Of a DNA stretch of 64,000 nt, positions 25,401 to 37,734 are shown piece by piece; position 1 is the first letter of the stretch, and the number at the start of each line of letters is the position of its first letter. The stretch covers positions 248,001-312,000 of the forward strand of contig QNQO01000551.1 of NCBI GenBank assembly GCA_003290165.1. The letters are read 5' to 3'. The DNA comes from Berberis thunbergii. Its lineage: Eukaryota > Streptophyta > Magnoliopsida > Ranunculales > Berberidaceae. The position numbers and the translations under genes are program-made. The notes below the pieces were generated by a model. That model was not told where the DNA came from. It did no database searches and was given only the letters and a program-made list of their open reading frames with translations.

Positions 25401-25652
25401 GGGACCTAGTAGAAACTACAAATGTGTGTTGAAAGAAGAAACCCAATTAATGATTGATCTCTCCCTTCCCCTTCCCTAGTGTTAAAACCTATCTAAACAA
25501 CCAAAATGGAAAGAAAATCGCAGTAGTAGAAGTACCTTGAGAGAGACAACATCTCGGATGACAAGTCGATAATCAACAGCTATAGCAAGAAAACGGGAAT
25601 TTGGGGAGAAACAGCAGGGACCTGTTTGCTTATATGCCTCTGTGAACTCCAT
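17014..25652 (-). CDS. WRAP73: WD40-repeat protein, WRAP73/WDR8 ortholog
   Basis: Beta-propeller protein of the WRAP73 family, which in animals and fungi works with SSX2IP/Msd1-type partners at microtubule-organising centres and spindle poles. The plant role is inferred. Exons in coding order are 25536-25652, 23099-23587, 18862-19083, 18702-18774, 17589-17699 and 17014-17381. All junctions are GT-AG and in frame, giving 459 residues against about 460 in the human protein. Landmarks are M-E-F-T-E at the start, F-T-C-L-D-K with D-I-E-W, then Q-P-E-W-T-C-K-I-D-E-G, R-R-D-C-K-D-Y, S-V-A-W-S-P-C-G-Q-Y-L-A-V-G-S-Y-D and V-W-V-W-D. The acidic C-terminus ends D-G-D-T-S-D-E. Intron 2 (4.0 kb) and intron 1 (1.9 kb) contain LINE and other repeats, and intron 4 contains a SINE. 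No breaks are seen. Confidence 0.93.
18233..18358 (-). mobile_element. tRNA-derived SINE, copy in WRAP73 intron 4
   Basis: Reverse-complement relative of the SINE at 52335-52458: both share the CTAxCTxAGTxxG A-box region, the GGTTCAAACC-type B-box, TTTAATGGTTxxGGxxCCAATAAAAACCxTGC and a T/A-rich tail. Oriented with its host gene. No tRNA acceptor stem, so not a functional tRNA gene. Confidence 0.65.
19304..19400 (+). repeat. tandem duplication, period 49 bp
   Basis: GTGAGTTCTTCATGTTATAT and the following CTTTATAGAAGGA are repeated from 19353 with a handful of changes. It lies in WRAP73 intron 2 next to an AT/GT microsatellite. Confidence 0.7.
19425..19459 (+). repeat. (AT)8(GT)9 compound microsatellite
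   Basis: Perfect AT dinucleotides followed directly by GT dinucleotides, in WRAP73 intron 2. It is a potentially polymorphic marker. Confidence 0.95.
19540..20030 (+). repeat. diverged dispersed element, copy 1 (WRAP73 intron 2)
   Basis: Shares with 24130-24580 a core containing CCACATGCAAACCGTGGCATGTG, GAGCACAGGCCACCCxxAAAC, a GGTGGTGG-rich middle and a right end ...CAAGT...TACTAAA. The ends contain an inverted GGTACC-centred motif (about 19555 and 20003), suggesting an old DNA transposon. Class not assigned and no TSD found. Confidence 0.4.
20280..20640 (-). mobile_element. LINE 3' fragment (zinc-binding RT domain), degenerate
   Basis: On the - strand the translation resembles the zf-RVT region of plant L1-type LINEs: a V-C-F-C/W-G-like cysteine cluster followed by a W-K-I-W-Y-like stretch, broken by several stops and frameshifts. 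It lies head-on to the LINE RT fragment at 21270-22015. The flank 20640-21270 is probably also LINE-derived, but I see no clear domain. Confidence 0.35.
21270..22015 (+). mobile_element. LINE (L1-type) reverse transcriptase fragment
   Basis: Broken frames encode S-R-A-F-D-T-V-S-W-S-F-I-E near 21300, the catalytic Y-A-D-D at 21653-21664, F-S-K-T-T-L near 21750 and S-R-L-I-L-W-K with L-T-L-I-N-H-T near 21930-22000, all in the order of plant L1 reverse transcriptases. Frameshifts and stops are frequent. It sits antisense to WRAP73 inside its intron 2. Confidence 0.8.
22020..23098. other. WRAP73 intron 2 sequence without recognised features
   Basis: AT-rich intronic sequence adjoining exon 2. 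Around 22080-22390 are phrases of the CGACAACACGGG / GACACGAGTATCCGACAC type that also occur near 7890-8230 in CAT9, hinting at an old shared repeat. No coding region or RNA gene is visible. Confidence 0.4.
24130..24580 (+). repeat. diverged dispersed element, copy 2 (WRAP73 intron 1)
   Basis: Partner of 19540-20030: CCACGTGCAACCCATGCGAC, GTGCTCCTCATGTGCCACCCC and a GGTGGTGG-rich centre. The remaining part of intron 1 (24580-25535) is AT-rich and I see nothing else in it. Confidence 0.4.
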
Positions 25653-25769
25653 TAACACTTACTAACTACACTGTAAAAAAAACTCAGAGAGAGCAAGTGT
25701 TCTCCTTGCTTGCTTTACTTTCATTTCAAAACCTCGAAAACCAAATTTAAACAAAGATTTTGTATCAAT
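25653..25769 (-). promoter_or_regulatory. WRAP73 proximal upstream region
   Basis: 117 bp between the start codon and the TSD of a hAT MITE. It contains a CTCTCTCTGAG/GAGAGAGCAAG-like purine-pyrimidine tract near 25692 but no clear TATA box. The transcription start cannot be placed, so the MITE may lie in the promoter or the 5' UTR. Confidence 0.35.
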
Positions 25770-25777
25770 ATCCAAAG

Positions 25778-26295
25778 CAAGGATTATGATTTGGCGAAAT
25801 TTCTTTTTTTATATTATGAAAAGAAAAGAAAAAAGGGCGAATGAAAAAAATTAAATTTTTTGAAGGTTTTTTAGAAAATTTTCGAGGTTTCTTTTCAAAA
25901 ATTTCGGGATTTTTTTTCATAAAAATACAAAATTAGCTACTAAAATTTATATTTTTTTCGAAAATTTCGAGTTTTTTTCTTCTAATTATCATTCATTCTA
26001 ATAATTTATTAATTTTTGAAATCACCCCCTAATTTCATAATTATCACGTCTTCTGGCTTATATATTGATTTTTTAAACTACCCATTGATTTTTTAATTAT
26101 AGGCACTTTAGTTTCATTTAATGTGTTTAATACATTAATTACTTGCATATTATTTTTTCAAATATTTAATATACCCTCAAAATTCATTATATATTTCATT
26201 TATCCTTGAAATTTTTACGTTTTTTCATTATACACTGAAATATTTCTTAAATCAGGAAACCGAAATTAACTCGAAAAACAAAATCATAATCCTTG
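25778..26295. mobile_element. hAT-type MITE, family A, copy 2, upstream of WRAP73
   Basis: Termini are CAAGGATTATGATTT and its exact complement, with a perfect 8-bp TSD atccaaag at 25770-25777 and 26296-26303. The 518-bp AT-rich interior matches 13365-13908. Its near edge is about 125 bp upstream of the WRAP73 start codon. Confidence 0.92.
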
Positions 26296-26764
26296 ATCCA
26301 AAGGACGACTACTATCTGCACCTTCTAGTTCCACCACCTCTTGCTCAATCTTTTGTTGCTTAAAAGTTATTACCTTGTGCCAACACGACATATAAAAGGC
26401 TCCAAACACGATCTTAACCTTCTATTATGATGTGAGAGAATACATGAGGATGATAATATTGGTCATAGTGTGGGAGTTTTTCTTTCAAAATAAGGGAAAA
26501 AGAGGAGAGGAAAGTGGTTTAAAAATGGAGTATAACCACAAAATTACACTTTCAACTTTGCTTTAAAATAATTTTTTGGTCGCAGCTTTCAAATTTTGTG
26601 GTGATAAAAAGTGGAGATGGATAATAGTTGCGGCGACTTCCGGACAAGGTAGTGAAAAACAAAAAATTGTGAATGCACATAGTTGCTATCTCTTGTTTCC
26701 TACTAAAAATATTAAGGGTAGGCATATTTGGGTGTCTACACGTTTCCCTTGCCCTGTTGTCCAA

Positions 26765-28535
<1,771 letters not shown>

Positions 28536-30450
28536 TACATGTTTATTTTGTTTTCCAACCTTAGCAAAATGGGCATTAATTAGTGGGTGATACAACACTT
28601 CTCCTGTGAATCTGTGATAACATTAAGAAAGAGTCTCCCTGCCAATATACTTCTATTATATAAAAAATAAAAATAAAAATAAAAATAAAAATTGAAAAGT
28701 TAGAAAAGAGATATCTTTTAAATTCAAATATAATTTTTTTCTCAAGAAAAAGATATTGAGCATACCCTGTGACGGACCCAAGATTTTAGTCAGGGGGCGA
28801 AATGACAATTAATTATTAATTGACAATATGGGCAGAACAAAAAAAAAATTTCCTACTCGAACGAATAATTAATAAAAAAATTTATTTATCAAAAGTACAT
28901 TGCATATATCAGATTGAATCCAATGTAGTCCAATTTTAAGCCAAAATAAAGTCACATCATAGATAGCCATAGCATAGGCAAATGAGAGTAACAGCTAAAA
29001 TCACAAAATAATTAAGATAAGTATCTAAATTGAGGCTAAAATAATTATAAAATTTTCGAAAACAATAACATCCTAATACAATTTCATAGAAAAATGGTTT
29101 TTATGAGCTTCAAATTTTATATCCCACTTGTGAAAAACAAATATTTTGTAATGTTTACAATTACATAATTGCATTAAAATAAAAATTTTGGGCATATCAC
29201 AATGATAGAAATAGTAATTATCAATAACCATAAATAAATCACACGCTCCAACAGGACCAAAAACAAGTTTTTATTAAACTAAACAAATTTTTTTAATGTT
29301 TGCAATTATTAATAAAATTACATTGAAAAAAAAGTAGGGGCGAGTAACAATGATGGAGAATGGTAATTGTCAATAGCCATAAAAAATTTATGTTCCAAGA
29401 GGATCAAACTTGGGTTTTTTTTTAATAAGAATGATATACTTCCAACCATTGCTCCAATAAAGACATGTAGAATCAATTGAATTAATAATTTTCATATTGT
29501 TATTACATATTATATAATTGATTTATTCGCAAAGCTAGGTATATATTAATAATGTTTTGAAAGTTAAGTCCCTTAGTATGTGTGCCATACCATAAAGTGA
29601 GCATGACGAAAAGCTCATTAGCAGTCATTTTGTGAATGAGGTCGTATATAAACATCGTGATAAATCATAATTTATAACTTACACAAATCATGATCTTTTT
29701 TTTTTTTTTTAATTATAATTGCATGATATGATTTTTATTTTATTTTGGCCAAAACTAAAAGAAAAGGATTTTGTTACTTGCGAGCAAAATCTAATCCTCA
29801 TCCATGTAGGCCTATACTACTGAACTTTCCTAGACATTAAGTATTGGACACAGCTTAAAGGTGATTGATATTAGTAAAGAAAAAAATAAATTTGTTTTTA
29901 AACTAACTAATCCCATTAATTCTTATTGTCCAAATAACCTTGTTTTATTTATCAACAAATTTTTTAGTAGAAGATTTAAATGAAGACATTTATTTACATA
30001 TAGAACTTAATTGTGTTACTTGACCTTCTAATAGCTATCGACATTCTTTGATGAAGTATTTTTTTTTTAGACATGTAGAACTGAAGCCCAATTCCATCAT
30101 AGGGATGAGATGAAAGCTATGCATTAATCCTTCTTCATCCAAAGCGTTGTGGTTTCTTTGGTTCAATGCACACTAAAATTTCTTCTGAACCCCTAGTCAA
30201 ACTCCGATGGTCTCACTCACATTGGTAAGTTACATTCTCTTCACAAATCATCTTATTCAGACAATAGATATCACATTATGTAATTTACGTTCGGTTCGGT
30301 GAGTTAAATTGATGATAACTTAATAGTTTGAATAGAAAATATTGAGAGTTTTACTCATTAAAAATAAAAGTTTGGGTGAGAGGTAGATTAAATAAAACAT
30401 GGAATAGATCAATTTTCATTATTGAGAGCACTCGCTCTATATTTCAGGCG
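28536..30450. other. AT-rich intergenic stretch with an old tandem duplication
   Basis: No gene seen. Near 29150-29430, two ~145-bp units follow one another, sharing AATGTTTxCAATTA, ACAATGATxGAxAxxGTAATT and TCAATAxCCATAAA. The phrase GTGACGGACCCAAGATTTTA near 28770 looks like the edge of an old transposon but could not be delimited. The remainder is low-complexity AT-rich DNA. Confidence 0.45.
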
Positions 30451-30461
30451 GCTGTTATAAT

Positions 30462-31465
30462 AGGGTCATTTACAAGTTGCCCCCCTATAAAAATAGCTAA
30501 TAAGAGGTCACCTCCATAATTAATCGGTATTGCACCTACCCCAAGATTAACAGTCAACATGCCTTGACTGTCAAATGCCTCACATGCCATGAGTCCGCCC
30601 ATTTTGGAGGATGAAAATACCTGTCACGTGCATCTCACGCATGATGTGACAAACACATGATCCCAATCGTTTGTTGCCTAATCCACACATGTGGACGACA
30701 AGGACTAGATGTGTCTGATCGCACTCTCCTAGAGATAGAAGCATTGCAAGCATGAGATCTGTAAGAAGAAAATAAATTTTTAATTTAACTTTCCCTCACT
30801 ATAATAAAAATCTACCAGTAACGTAACCCCATATAACAAATTTGAATTTAAGAATGCTCCTTGAAATAGAACAGGTTGAAGATGACCTGTAACTCTAAAC
30901 AAATCTCTACATAAATGAGGCAAACGACTGACTTACCTCTTTGATGGTGTTCTAAACTTAAATCTATTGATGCAATAACTCAGATCTAACTTAGATATAA
31001 GGATTTGTATAATGTTTGATCTAATGAAACCCAAAGCAAACCCTAACTTCAAAACTTGGTTTGGTTTGCTCAAGCTTCCCACTTGAAATTTCTTTGATCT
31101 ATAGAGAAATAAGATGGAGGAATTCTAATTTCATGGGAAGCTTTGAATTTGAATACCTTTGCTCAAGCCAATCACTTTTTCCTCTTCACTATTGATTATC
31201 CTAATGGCTAATGGAAAGTTTGAATCACAGCCTCAAATTATGAGATGTTAATTGCATTTGGCAATTTTGAATTTTGAATCTCAACCGCCTTTGATCATTA
31301 AAAGGCATTTTGGATAATAATATGTGTTCAATTCCAAACCAGCTCGTGCCTTAACAGTCAAGGTACGTTGACTACCAGTCTTGGGGGTAAGTGCAATACC
31401 GATTATTAATTATGAGGGTGACCTCTTATTAGCTATTTATTATAAGGGGGCAAAGTGCAAATGAT
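30462..31465. mobile_element. non-autonomous Mutator-like element with long TIRs
   Basis: About 110 bp at the left end (30464-30575) recur as an inverted copy at about 31350-31465, including TAGCTAATAAGAGGTCACC, AATCGGTATTGCAC and CAGTCAACxTxCCTTGACTG. The flanks are a near-identical 9-bp duplication, tgttataat (30453-30461) and tgttatatt (31466-31474). Long TIRs plus a 9-bp TSD define the Mutator superfamily. The 770-bp interior has no recognisable transposase or captured gene. Confidence 0.8.
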
Positions 31466-31479
31466 CTGTTATATTAAGA

Positions 31480-32728
31480 CCTGTAGGTTTAGAACAATTT
31501 GGTGGATTGGGCCAAGCTATTTTCCCAGATAAAAGATTGCATGTAGTTGAAAATGTGGGAAAACTAACATGCATATTCACCCAAGCACAGATCTATGCCC
31601 CCACTGACTTTTGATTTTTTTCTTTGTCGATCTTGCAACACCAATAATGCCATCCCGCCTCACCCATTCATCTCTCCCTCTGTTCTTTGCGACATTGACA
31701 ACCCCACCTAGCCATGCTCCTTTTTTTTCTGCTCCCTCTATTTGCTTAATGTGAGACCGACAACTGGCCACCTCCTCCTCTATTCGCCTCTTTCGCTTTC
31801 TGTTTAATTTATTTCCCTTTCCCACCATCGCCACTAGCCATCAGCAACCCCAACCTTTTTTGTTTGCTTTGAGGAAAAAAAGTTTTTAAGTATTTTCTCG
31901 CAATGAATTCGTATATCAAGGTCTTGCTTTGTTTTTATTCATAAGATTTTCTGGAGATACATGAAATTTTTGATACATGTTTGTATCTCGAGATTTATTT
32001 GTGGGTTATTGTTTGAAGGACATTTTGATAATCAATGTGGGCCTTTTGTCAACCAATGCATGTTGACTGCTAGTCCCGGGGGAGACTGCAATAATGATTA
32101 ATGTTAAGGGTATCATCTAATTAGTTATTTTTTATAGGAAAAAATCACAAATAACCCAAAAAAAATTGTAAACATATAATTTAGATTTGAAATGAATTTT
32201 TTCCCTTAACTTTATACACCAATTTGATTTGTTCCCTATGCTTTTACAAAGTAGTTTGTTGGATATATTTTTCTCCCCCATAGATTAGATGAAGTTTTAT
32301 TTAGCAATTGATGTTTTGGATATATTTATGTATTGTTCAAATTTTAACAAAAATTATTAATGTAATTAATTATTAATTATCATTAATTAACTATGTTCAT
32401 TACTCCCCTTCAACAAAAATCTTGACTTCGTTACTGTATTCACCTATTTCTTACTAGCGTAAAATTGGACTTTGAAAACGGACAAAGATTGTCAAGGAAG
32501 ACAGGGTTATACTATTATAGGTGTGTCAACCTTCATTGTTCCATTGGTTTTGACATTATCGATGGCTGTCATCGTAAAGGACTCAGCTCCTTGCCATCTG
32601 ACGCTAAAAGGGCAGGTGGGCCTCTCTGATACAAACCACTTGTTTGTTTGAAATCGTTGCATTGTAAATGGAGGTGAATTTAATAGTTCATATGGATACA
32701 AATTTTCAAACCAATGTGTGGAGCGCAG
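31480..32728. other. spacer with a second Mutator-like end fragment
   Basis: Segment 32045-32165 resembles the right TIR of the Mutator-like element: CATGTTGACTGCTAGTCCCG, a TGCAATA phrase, and TATCATCTAATTAGTTATTT followed by TTATAGG. Its partner end is not found. The rest, including a CT-rich part at 31600-31850, holds no convincing gene. Confidence 0.45.
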
Positions 32729-33347
32729 TAGGGGTGAGCACAGGACGAAATGGACTCATCTTGATCCCATCTCGTTGTTTTATCTTCGGGACGGGATATA
32801 CCTTATCCCGACCTCGTCCCATCCCAAACGAGTTCGGAACGGAACGGGACGGGATGAGCATGGTTGGATTTTTGTGCAATTACTAGGTTATTATTATGTG
32901 CATATTTAAATGTATAATCCTATAATTACTATATAATCAACTTTCTCATTAAGTCTACTTAATTGTTCCGCAATATGTTAGGTCTTATTTTTGTAAGTTT
33001 TGATTTATGTTCATATTTACGTAATCAATTCAAGAATACTATAGTCTATTTTCTATCATTATGCATAAAGGAGTTATCTATGAAAGTGTTATTGTTTTAA
33101 ACTATAAGACAATTATTTGTGATGTTAAGTTCACACAACTCCTCAAAACTTCATGTACCACACTTACTTTGACATACAAAATTTTGAGTTAATAAATATT
33201 AAATTTAATAATAATTAATATTAAATAAGTTCGGGATGGGACGGGACGGGATGGGTTTGATCAATCTCAAAAAGACTCGAAAAAATCGGGACATAGTGGA
33301 CGGGACCGAGACGGGATCAGAATTGCGGGATGATATACCCATCCCTA
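32729..33347. mobile_element. hAT-type MITE, family B, copy 2
   Basis: Termini TAGGGGTGAGCA and the complement of TAGGGATGGGTA. The 8-bp duplications are gagcgcag (32721-32728) and gagctcag (33348-33355), with one mismatch. Subterminal GGGACGGGA motif clusters match 14662-15599, and the middle third is AT-rich. Confidence 0.88.
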
Positions 33348-33589
33348 GAGCTCAGAGAAAGCACACACTTAGAGAGCTTTTTTAAGTCACAAATTTTAAT
33401 GAAAGAGTAGAAGAAGAATCACTTTCAGTATTAAATTTAGTCAATTACAATGCAAAAGGATTGGGTCAGATAGCCCAATGGGATCTTGTGTGTTTTTAGT
33501 AAAAATTAATTAGATGCAAGAATTCACTAAAGCCATTGCTAAACGAGCAAATACTTGTGAAAGAATTGCTATCATTCACTACAAAAAAA

Positions 33590-34095
33590 TTGACATTAGC
33601 AACGGTAAAAAACCGTTGCTAATGTTCCGAAAACCGTAGCTAAAATTCATCAGCGACGACCCACCAACCATCGCAATACCATAGCTGTAGCAGTCGTCGC
33701 TGATTGAATCAGCCACGACAAACTGCCCGTGGCTAATTTTCTACGGCTAACAACCGTTGCTGAAGGGAACATTAGCGACAACCTTTTACCGAGGCTAAAT
33801 TGAACATTAGCGACGACCTTTCACCGTGGCTATGTAGCGACGGCTTTGTAGTCGTGGCTAATGTTCCAATTCCAAATAGCGAATAGTGACGGCATGTTAC
33901 TGTGTCTACTTAGCGACGACATCGTGCTGTTGCTAAATTCCAAATCCAAACAACCCTTAGCGATTGCATGCTACCGTGGCTAGTTAGCAACGGCTTCTTG
34001 CCGTCGCTAAGTACAAAATCCAAATAACATTAGCGACTGCAGTTAGCCGTGGCTAGTTAAAATCAAATAAATTTGACAAAACTGTAACGGTTGTT
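33590..34095. repeat. CACTA left subterminal repeat region
   Basis: Many short copies of TTAGC(A/G)ACGG(C/T) and its complement CCGT(C/T)GCTAA, alternating in orientation, for example around 33595, 33615, 33650, 33700, 33770, 33840, 33915, 33985 and 34030. This is the usual subterminal architecture of CACTA elements. The next stretch, 34095-34590, is AT-rich. Confidence 0.85.
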
Positions 34096-34589
34096 GCCGT
34101 CGCAAATTTTTTTTTATAATAAAATTAAATTAATTTTCAGATTTGGCATATCCTTTTTTATATCATTCAGAATAAACATCTTAAACCTGAAAAAAAAAAG
34201 TATATTAATTTTTGTATAATCAATAAATTGTCCATCACAAAAAATACAATCCCAAATACTCTGTCAACCTCAAATTGAGATATAACTCAATTAAAATTAA
34301 ATAACTACATAAATCATAGTGATCGTCTATGGAACATAGTAGCAAGTGATTTCTAAACTACAAGTGCACGGCTGAATCTACAAGTGAATCTGATGCAGCT
34401 GCTTGAACATCTTTACCATCATATTGCTTTGAAGATTCTAACTGCCCTAACCCACCATTAGAATGTTGGATCTGACTTTCTTCATTTTCAAATGATTTTA
34501 TACCTACATCTGAATACAATGTGGATCCCTGAATTTTGTTTTCAGTGACTGCTGTGGATGAACCATTGCATGCATGTATCTACCCCCTG

Positions 34590-36600
34590 TCTGGCGAGTT
34601 CACTCAAACCAGTTGAACTTGCAGTTGGTGGCCTGCCATTTGAAATGCGCAACCCCCTACCAATCAAAGTTAAAAACGTTCAGTTGAGAGCCCCACACGA
34701 CAAATAAAAATAAAATCAACAACAACGTATAGCATACCATGAGGCTGCAGCTGGAAGAGCAACAAATCTACCAGAGCTACCATTAGGAGGAGAACCTTTA
34801 GGATGGCTACCGGGATTCTGTAGGAAATAATAACCGAGTCATGACATGAAATAAACTGATTGCAAAACATCAAGTCAACAAGCAAATATTGAGTATCAAA
34901 GAAACATGGGTCATGTTGTTCCAGCAGCTGCACATTGAAATTCAATGTAAAAATAGAATGAAGGTCATACATTTGTGGTAATTTAGCAATAGGTTTCGCA
35001 GAAGGAGTAGTGTCGATGACGCCAAAATCATCCATAGGAGGAGGCAATGTATTCCCTGAACGCCGTTGCAAATTATTTGTTGCACCAGTTATTTGTTGAA
35101 CCCTGTTCCTAGAACGAAAATAAGAGATTATGATTCACATCATCATTTGATGAAACCAATGTAAAGAAAATAGAGGTAGTAGGAGTAACAGAAGTGAAAA
35201 ATGAAATGGTCTCAGATACAAGTACAGCAACAGAGTAAGCTGAAGGAAATTAACACAAAGTTTGTGTATGCATTGTTTTATACCTTGAATATGCTGAAAT
35301 TATCTCATCTTTAGTAAAACTATCTTCTTGGGTGCCAATTTCATGCAAATATAAACAATCTGGATTGCTGCAGGTCTGGACCAACAAAGATACATCTGTG
35401 TATAATTGAAATTCCTCAATCTTAAAGTAAAACAATTAAAATCACGCAGTCCATTTCTATTACCAAACTCTAGATCAAACGGCAAACATTTTAGCATGAT
35501 TAAATCACCATTCAATCAAAGAAGATACAACAGTTAATTGTGAATGCCCCCAAATAATCTCATATTCCTATCTAGAAAAATATCCATGCAATCCTAACAA
35601 GAAAAGCTTGAAATTCAGTAGAGTAACAGAAGCCAGGTTCAAAAGGAAGGAAAGAAACAAGATAATAAAGTACTTGGGTGGCTTCATAATGTCCAATAGT
35701 TATCACATGAATGTAAGTGTCCAGACAATACCATAGTGACTCTTTGACTAATACAAAAATCTCTCAGATGAATTGGCCTTAATAAAGAGTCACGACATTT
35801 TTCGGTGCCTCAACCGCATAGTGAATTATAGGAAATAATATACCAGATGCAAATCAACTCTATAATACCAACCTCGGCCATAAAAGTGAGAATTCTGATT
35901 TGTACGGTAACTTGGAACAAAAACATAGTTATTTGTTTAAAATGATATGAATATAACAATAAGCAATATGTGAGAATGATACTTCCATCTTTGAATTGTC
36001 CAATAGTGTGGCATAATAAAAAATAAAAATAAAAACTCAAAATGATTACAACTAAACTTACACACTACATGTGTTGCTTGGAGAATGCTGAATAGCGCCG
36101 CCGGCAGTCTGAGCAATAGACACTTTTAGAACCTTCCCATACTGGGCAAAATATTCTCTACGCTGAAGCAACTGTTAAATAACAGTCTTGCTTAGAAATA
36201 GTATAAAAAGTAAAGGGTGTGTGAATCACTCAAAGAATATCAAGTGGCTTTATCACATATTTAAGAATTGATAACAAGTTGAAACTGAACAGATAGATAG
36301 CTTAAAGGAGCCACCCACATCCTCATCTGCTAAATTGGAAGGTATCCCTATTATATACACCAGGTTCCGTTGAATAACTCAAACACTGCTAAGATGTTTT
36401 CTTCCATCAGATTCTTTAGGTTTGGACTTTTGTGACTTCAATTTTCTCTCTGACTGTATTTCAGCCAACCTGCCACAGATAGAAGATAATAAGCTCTTTC
36501 TTCATGGAAATTACAAAACAACATAAAAACAAAGGAAAAAAAAACAAATCACCATACCTTTCATTAGAAGCCATCCCTACAATCTTTTCTTTAAACTATT
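34590..36600 (-). pseudogene. NOT4 (CCR4-NOT subunit 4) fragment captured by CACTA
   Basis: On the - strand, pieces follow plant NOT4 in order. F-K-E-K-I-V-G-M-A is near 36590. R-L-A-E-I-Q-S-E-R-K with Q-R-N-L-V-Y-I-I-G-I-P-S-N-L-A-D-E-D lies at 36318-36471. The RRM stretch R-R-E-Y-F-A-Q-Y-G-K-V-L-K-V is at 36060-36175. C-S-N-P-D-C-L-Y-L-H-E-I-G with D-S-F-T-K-D-E-I is at 35287-35375. R-R-S-G-N-T-L-P-P-P-M-D-D is near 35040, and P-P-N-G-S-S-G-R and I-S-N-G-R-P-P-T-A follow at 34590-34805. Real NOT4 is a RING E3 ligase of the CCR4-NOT complex. Here the RING, the second half of the RRM and the C-terminus are missing, and a stop (V-stop-V where the family has V-R-V) interrupts the frame. Introns remain, so it was copied as genomic DNA. 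Confidence 0.82.
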
Positions 36601-37089
36601 GTTCATATTGTACTAGAAGAGAGCCTCTCAACTAAAAACCACATTTTAAACTGAGTATTCTTTTAATAGAAACAACATCAAGTGAAAAATGTGCCTAGAG
36701 TTTTGTTTAGGACTACAATGCAAGCTACCAAATCAAGCATAACTCACAATGAAATCTCACGTCATTTTGAAATAAATCACAGTGCAAAATTTTTTGACAC
36801 CTTAGCAAGTGGGTGAACTTCATCACAACATCTTGCTGCCGCTTCTTTGTGTGGAATCCGAACACTACAAGTCAACCAGATAACAAACAACATGTGAGAA
36901 AAACTTTAGTCCAAAACTAAATCACAAAAACTACTAGAGATAGTTCGGTTTGCCTTATGCTTATTCTGTAAGAATCAAAACGAATGAGGATTTGAATTGA
37001 AAACCAGCAGAATGCATTTATTGCCAATTCAATACTCAACTTGCAGAACAGTAGATTTATAACGTAAATTATAGTAAAATTTGTCGTAC

Positions 37090-37734
37090 CTGAAGCCTGC
37101 AAAGTCAGAGAAGAATAGACTCTAAAGAATTCATTGATGTCATCAACCATCATAGGAACGTAAACTCCGTTATATCCAGCATGTCTGAGAGCAGGATTAT
37201 GCAACAGAGGGCTTTTACTGTGACCTACTGGATTCGCTATTAGGCCAAAAACTTTTGTATCAGCATTTAGATTCTCAAGTTTATAAACGTGTCTCAGACT
37301 CTCCAAACTTGGTAAACCATTTACTATTCGATTGCTACCTCTCCATAGATAAAGAATCCCCCAAACTTTGGGCACAATAGTTGGCTTATAAGGCCTTTAT
37401 CTCCCATTGCACATGCAATTAATGGCACCTGTAGATGGGCATAAGAAGAGGATGAGAAGAACAACATAGAAATGTACTATAGAAGGCCATGGAGAGATTA
37501 CATTTCTTTCCTGACCTGGCAATGTGAAAGCAAGTGAAATAATTGTGCTACGTCAGTGATGTAGACTGCATCATAGACAACTTTGATTATATCTGCTCCA
37601 GTAGATTGCAAGTGTGCAACGATAGAGCTGAGGTCGTCTTTCGAAGGGGTTGCCCCACCAATATGGCAGGATACAATTACTTTGGTTTTAGAGATGTTTG
37701 TTGCATCTGATTCCTCCAAGAACTCAGAAGCCAC
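37090..37734 (-). pseudogene. DHQ dehydratase/shikimate dehydrogenase fragment captured by CACTA
   Basis: Two exon-like pieces of the plant bifunctional shikimate-pathway enzyme. At 37516-37734 is the dehydratase part: V-I-V-S-C-H, L-x-S-T-G-A-D-I-I-K-V and I-T-D-V-A. At 37090-37428 is the dehydratase end followed by the dehydrogenase start: A-M-G-D-K-G-L, C-P-K-F-G-G, K-V-F-G-L-I, P-V-G-H-S-K-S-P-L-L-H-N and G-V-Y-V-P. A GT-AG intron separates them and the outer splice sites are preserved. Two single-base shifts, one after K-F-G-G near 37345 and one after V-Y-S-S near 37108, destroy the frame. The substrate-binding S-K-S motif is still readable, but no complete enzyme can be made. Confidence 0.88.
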
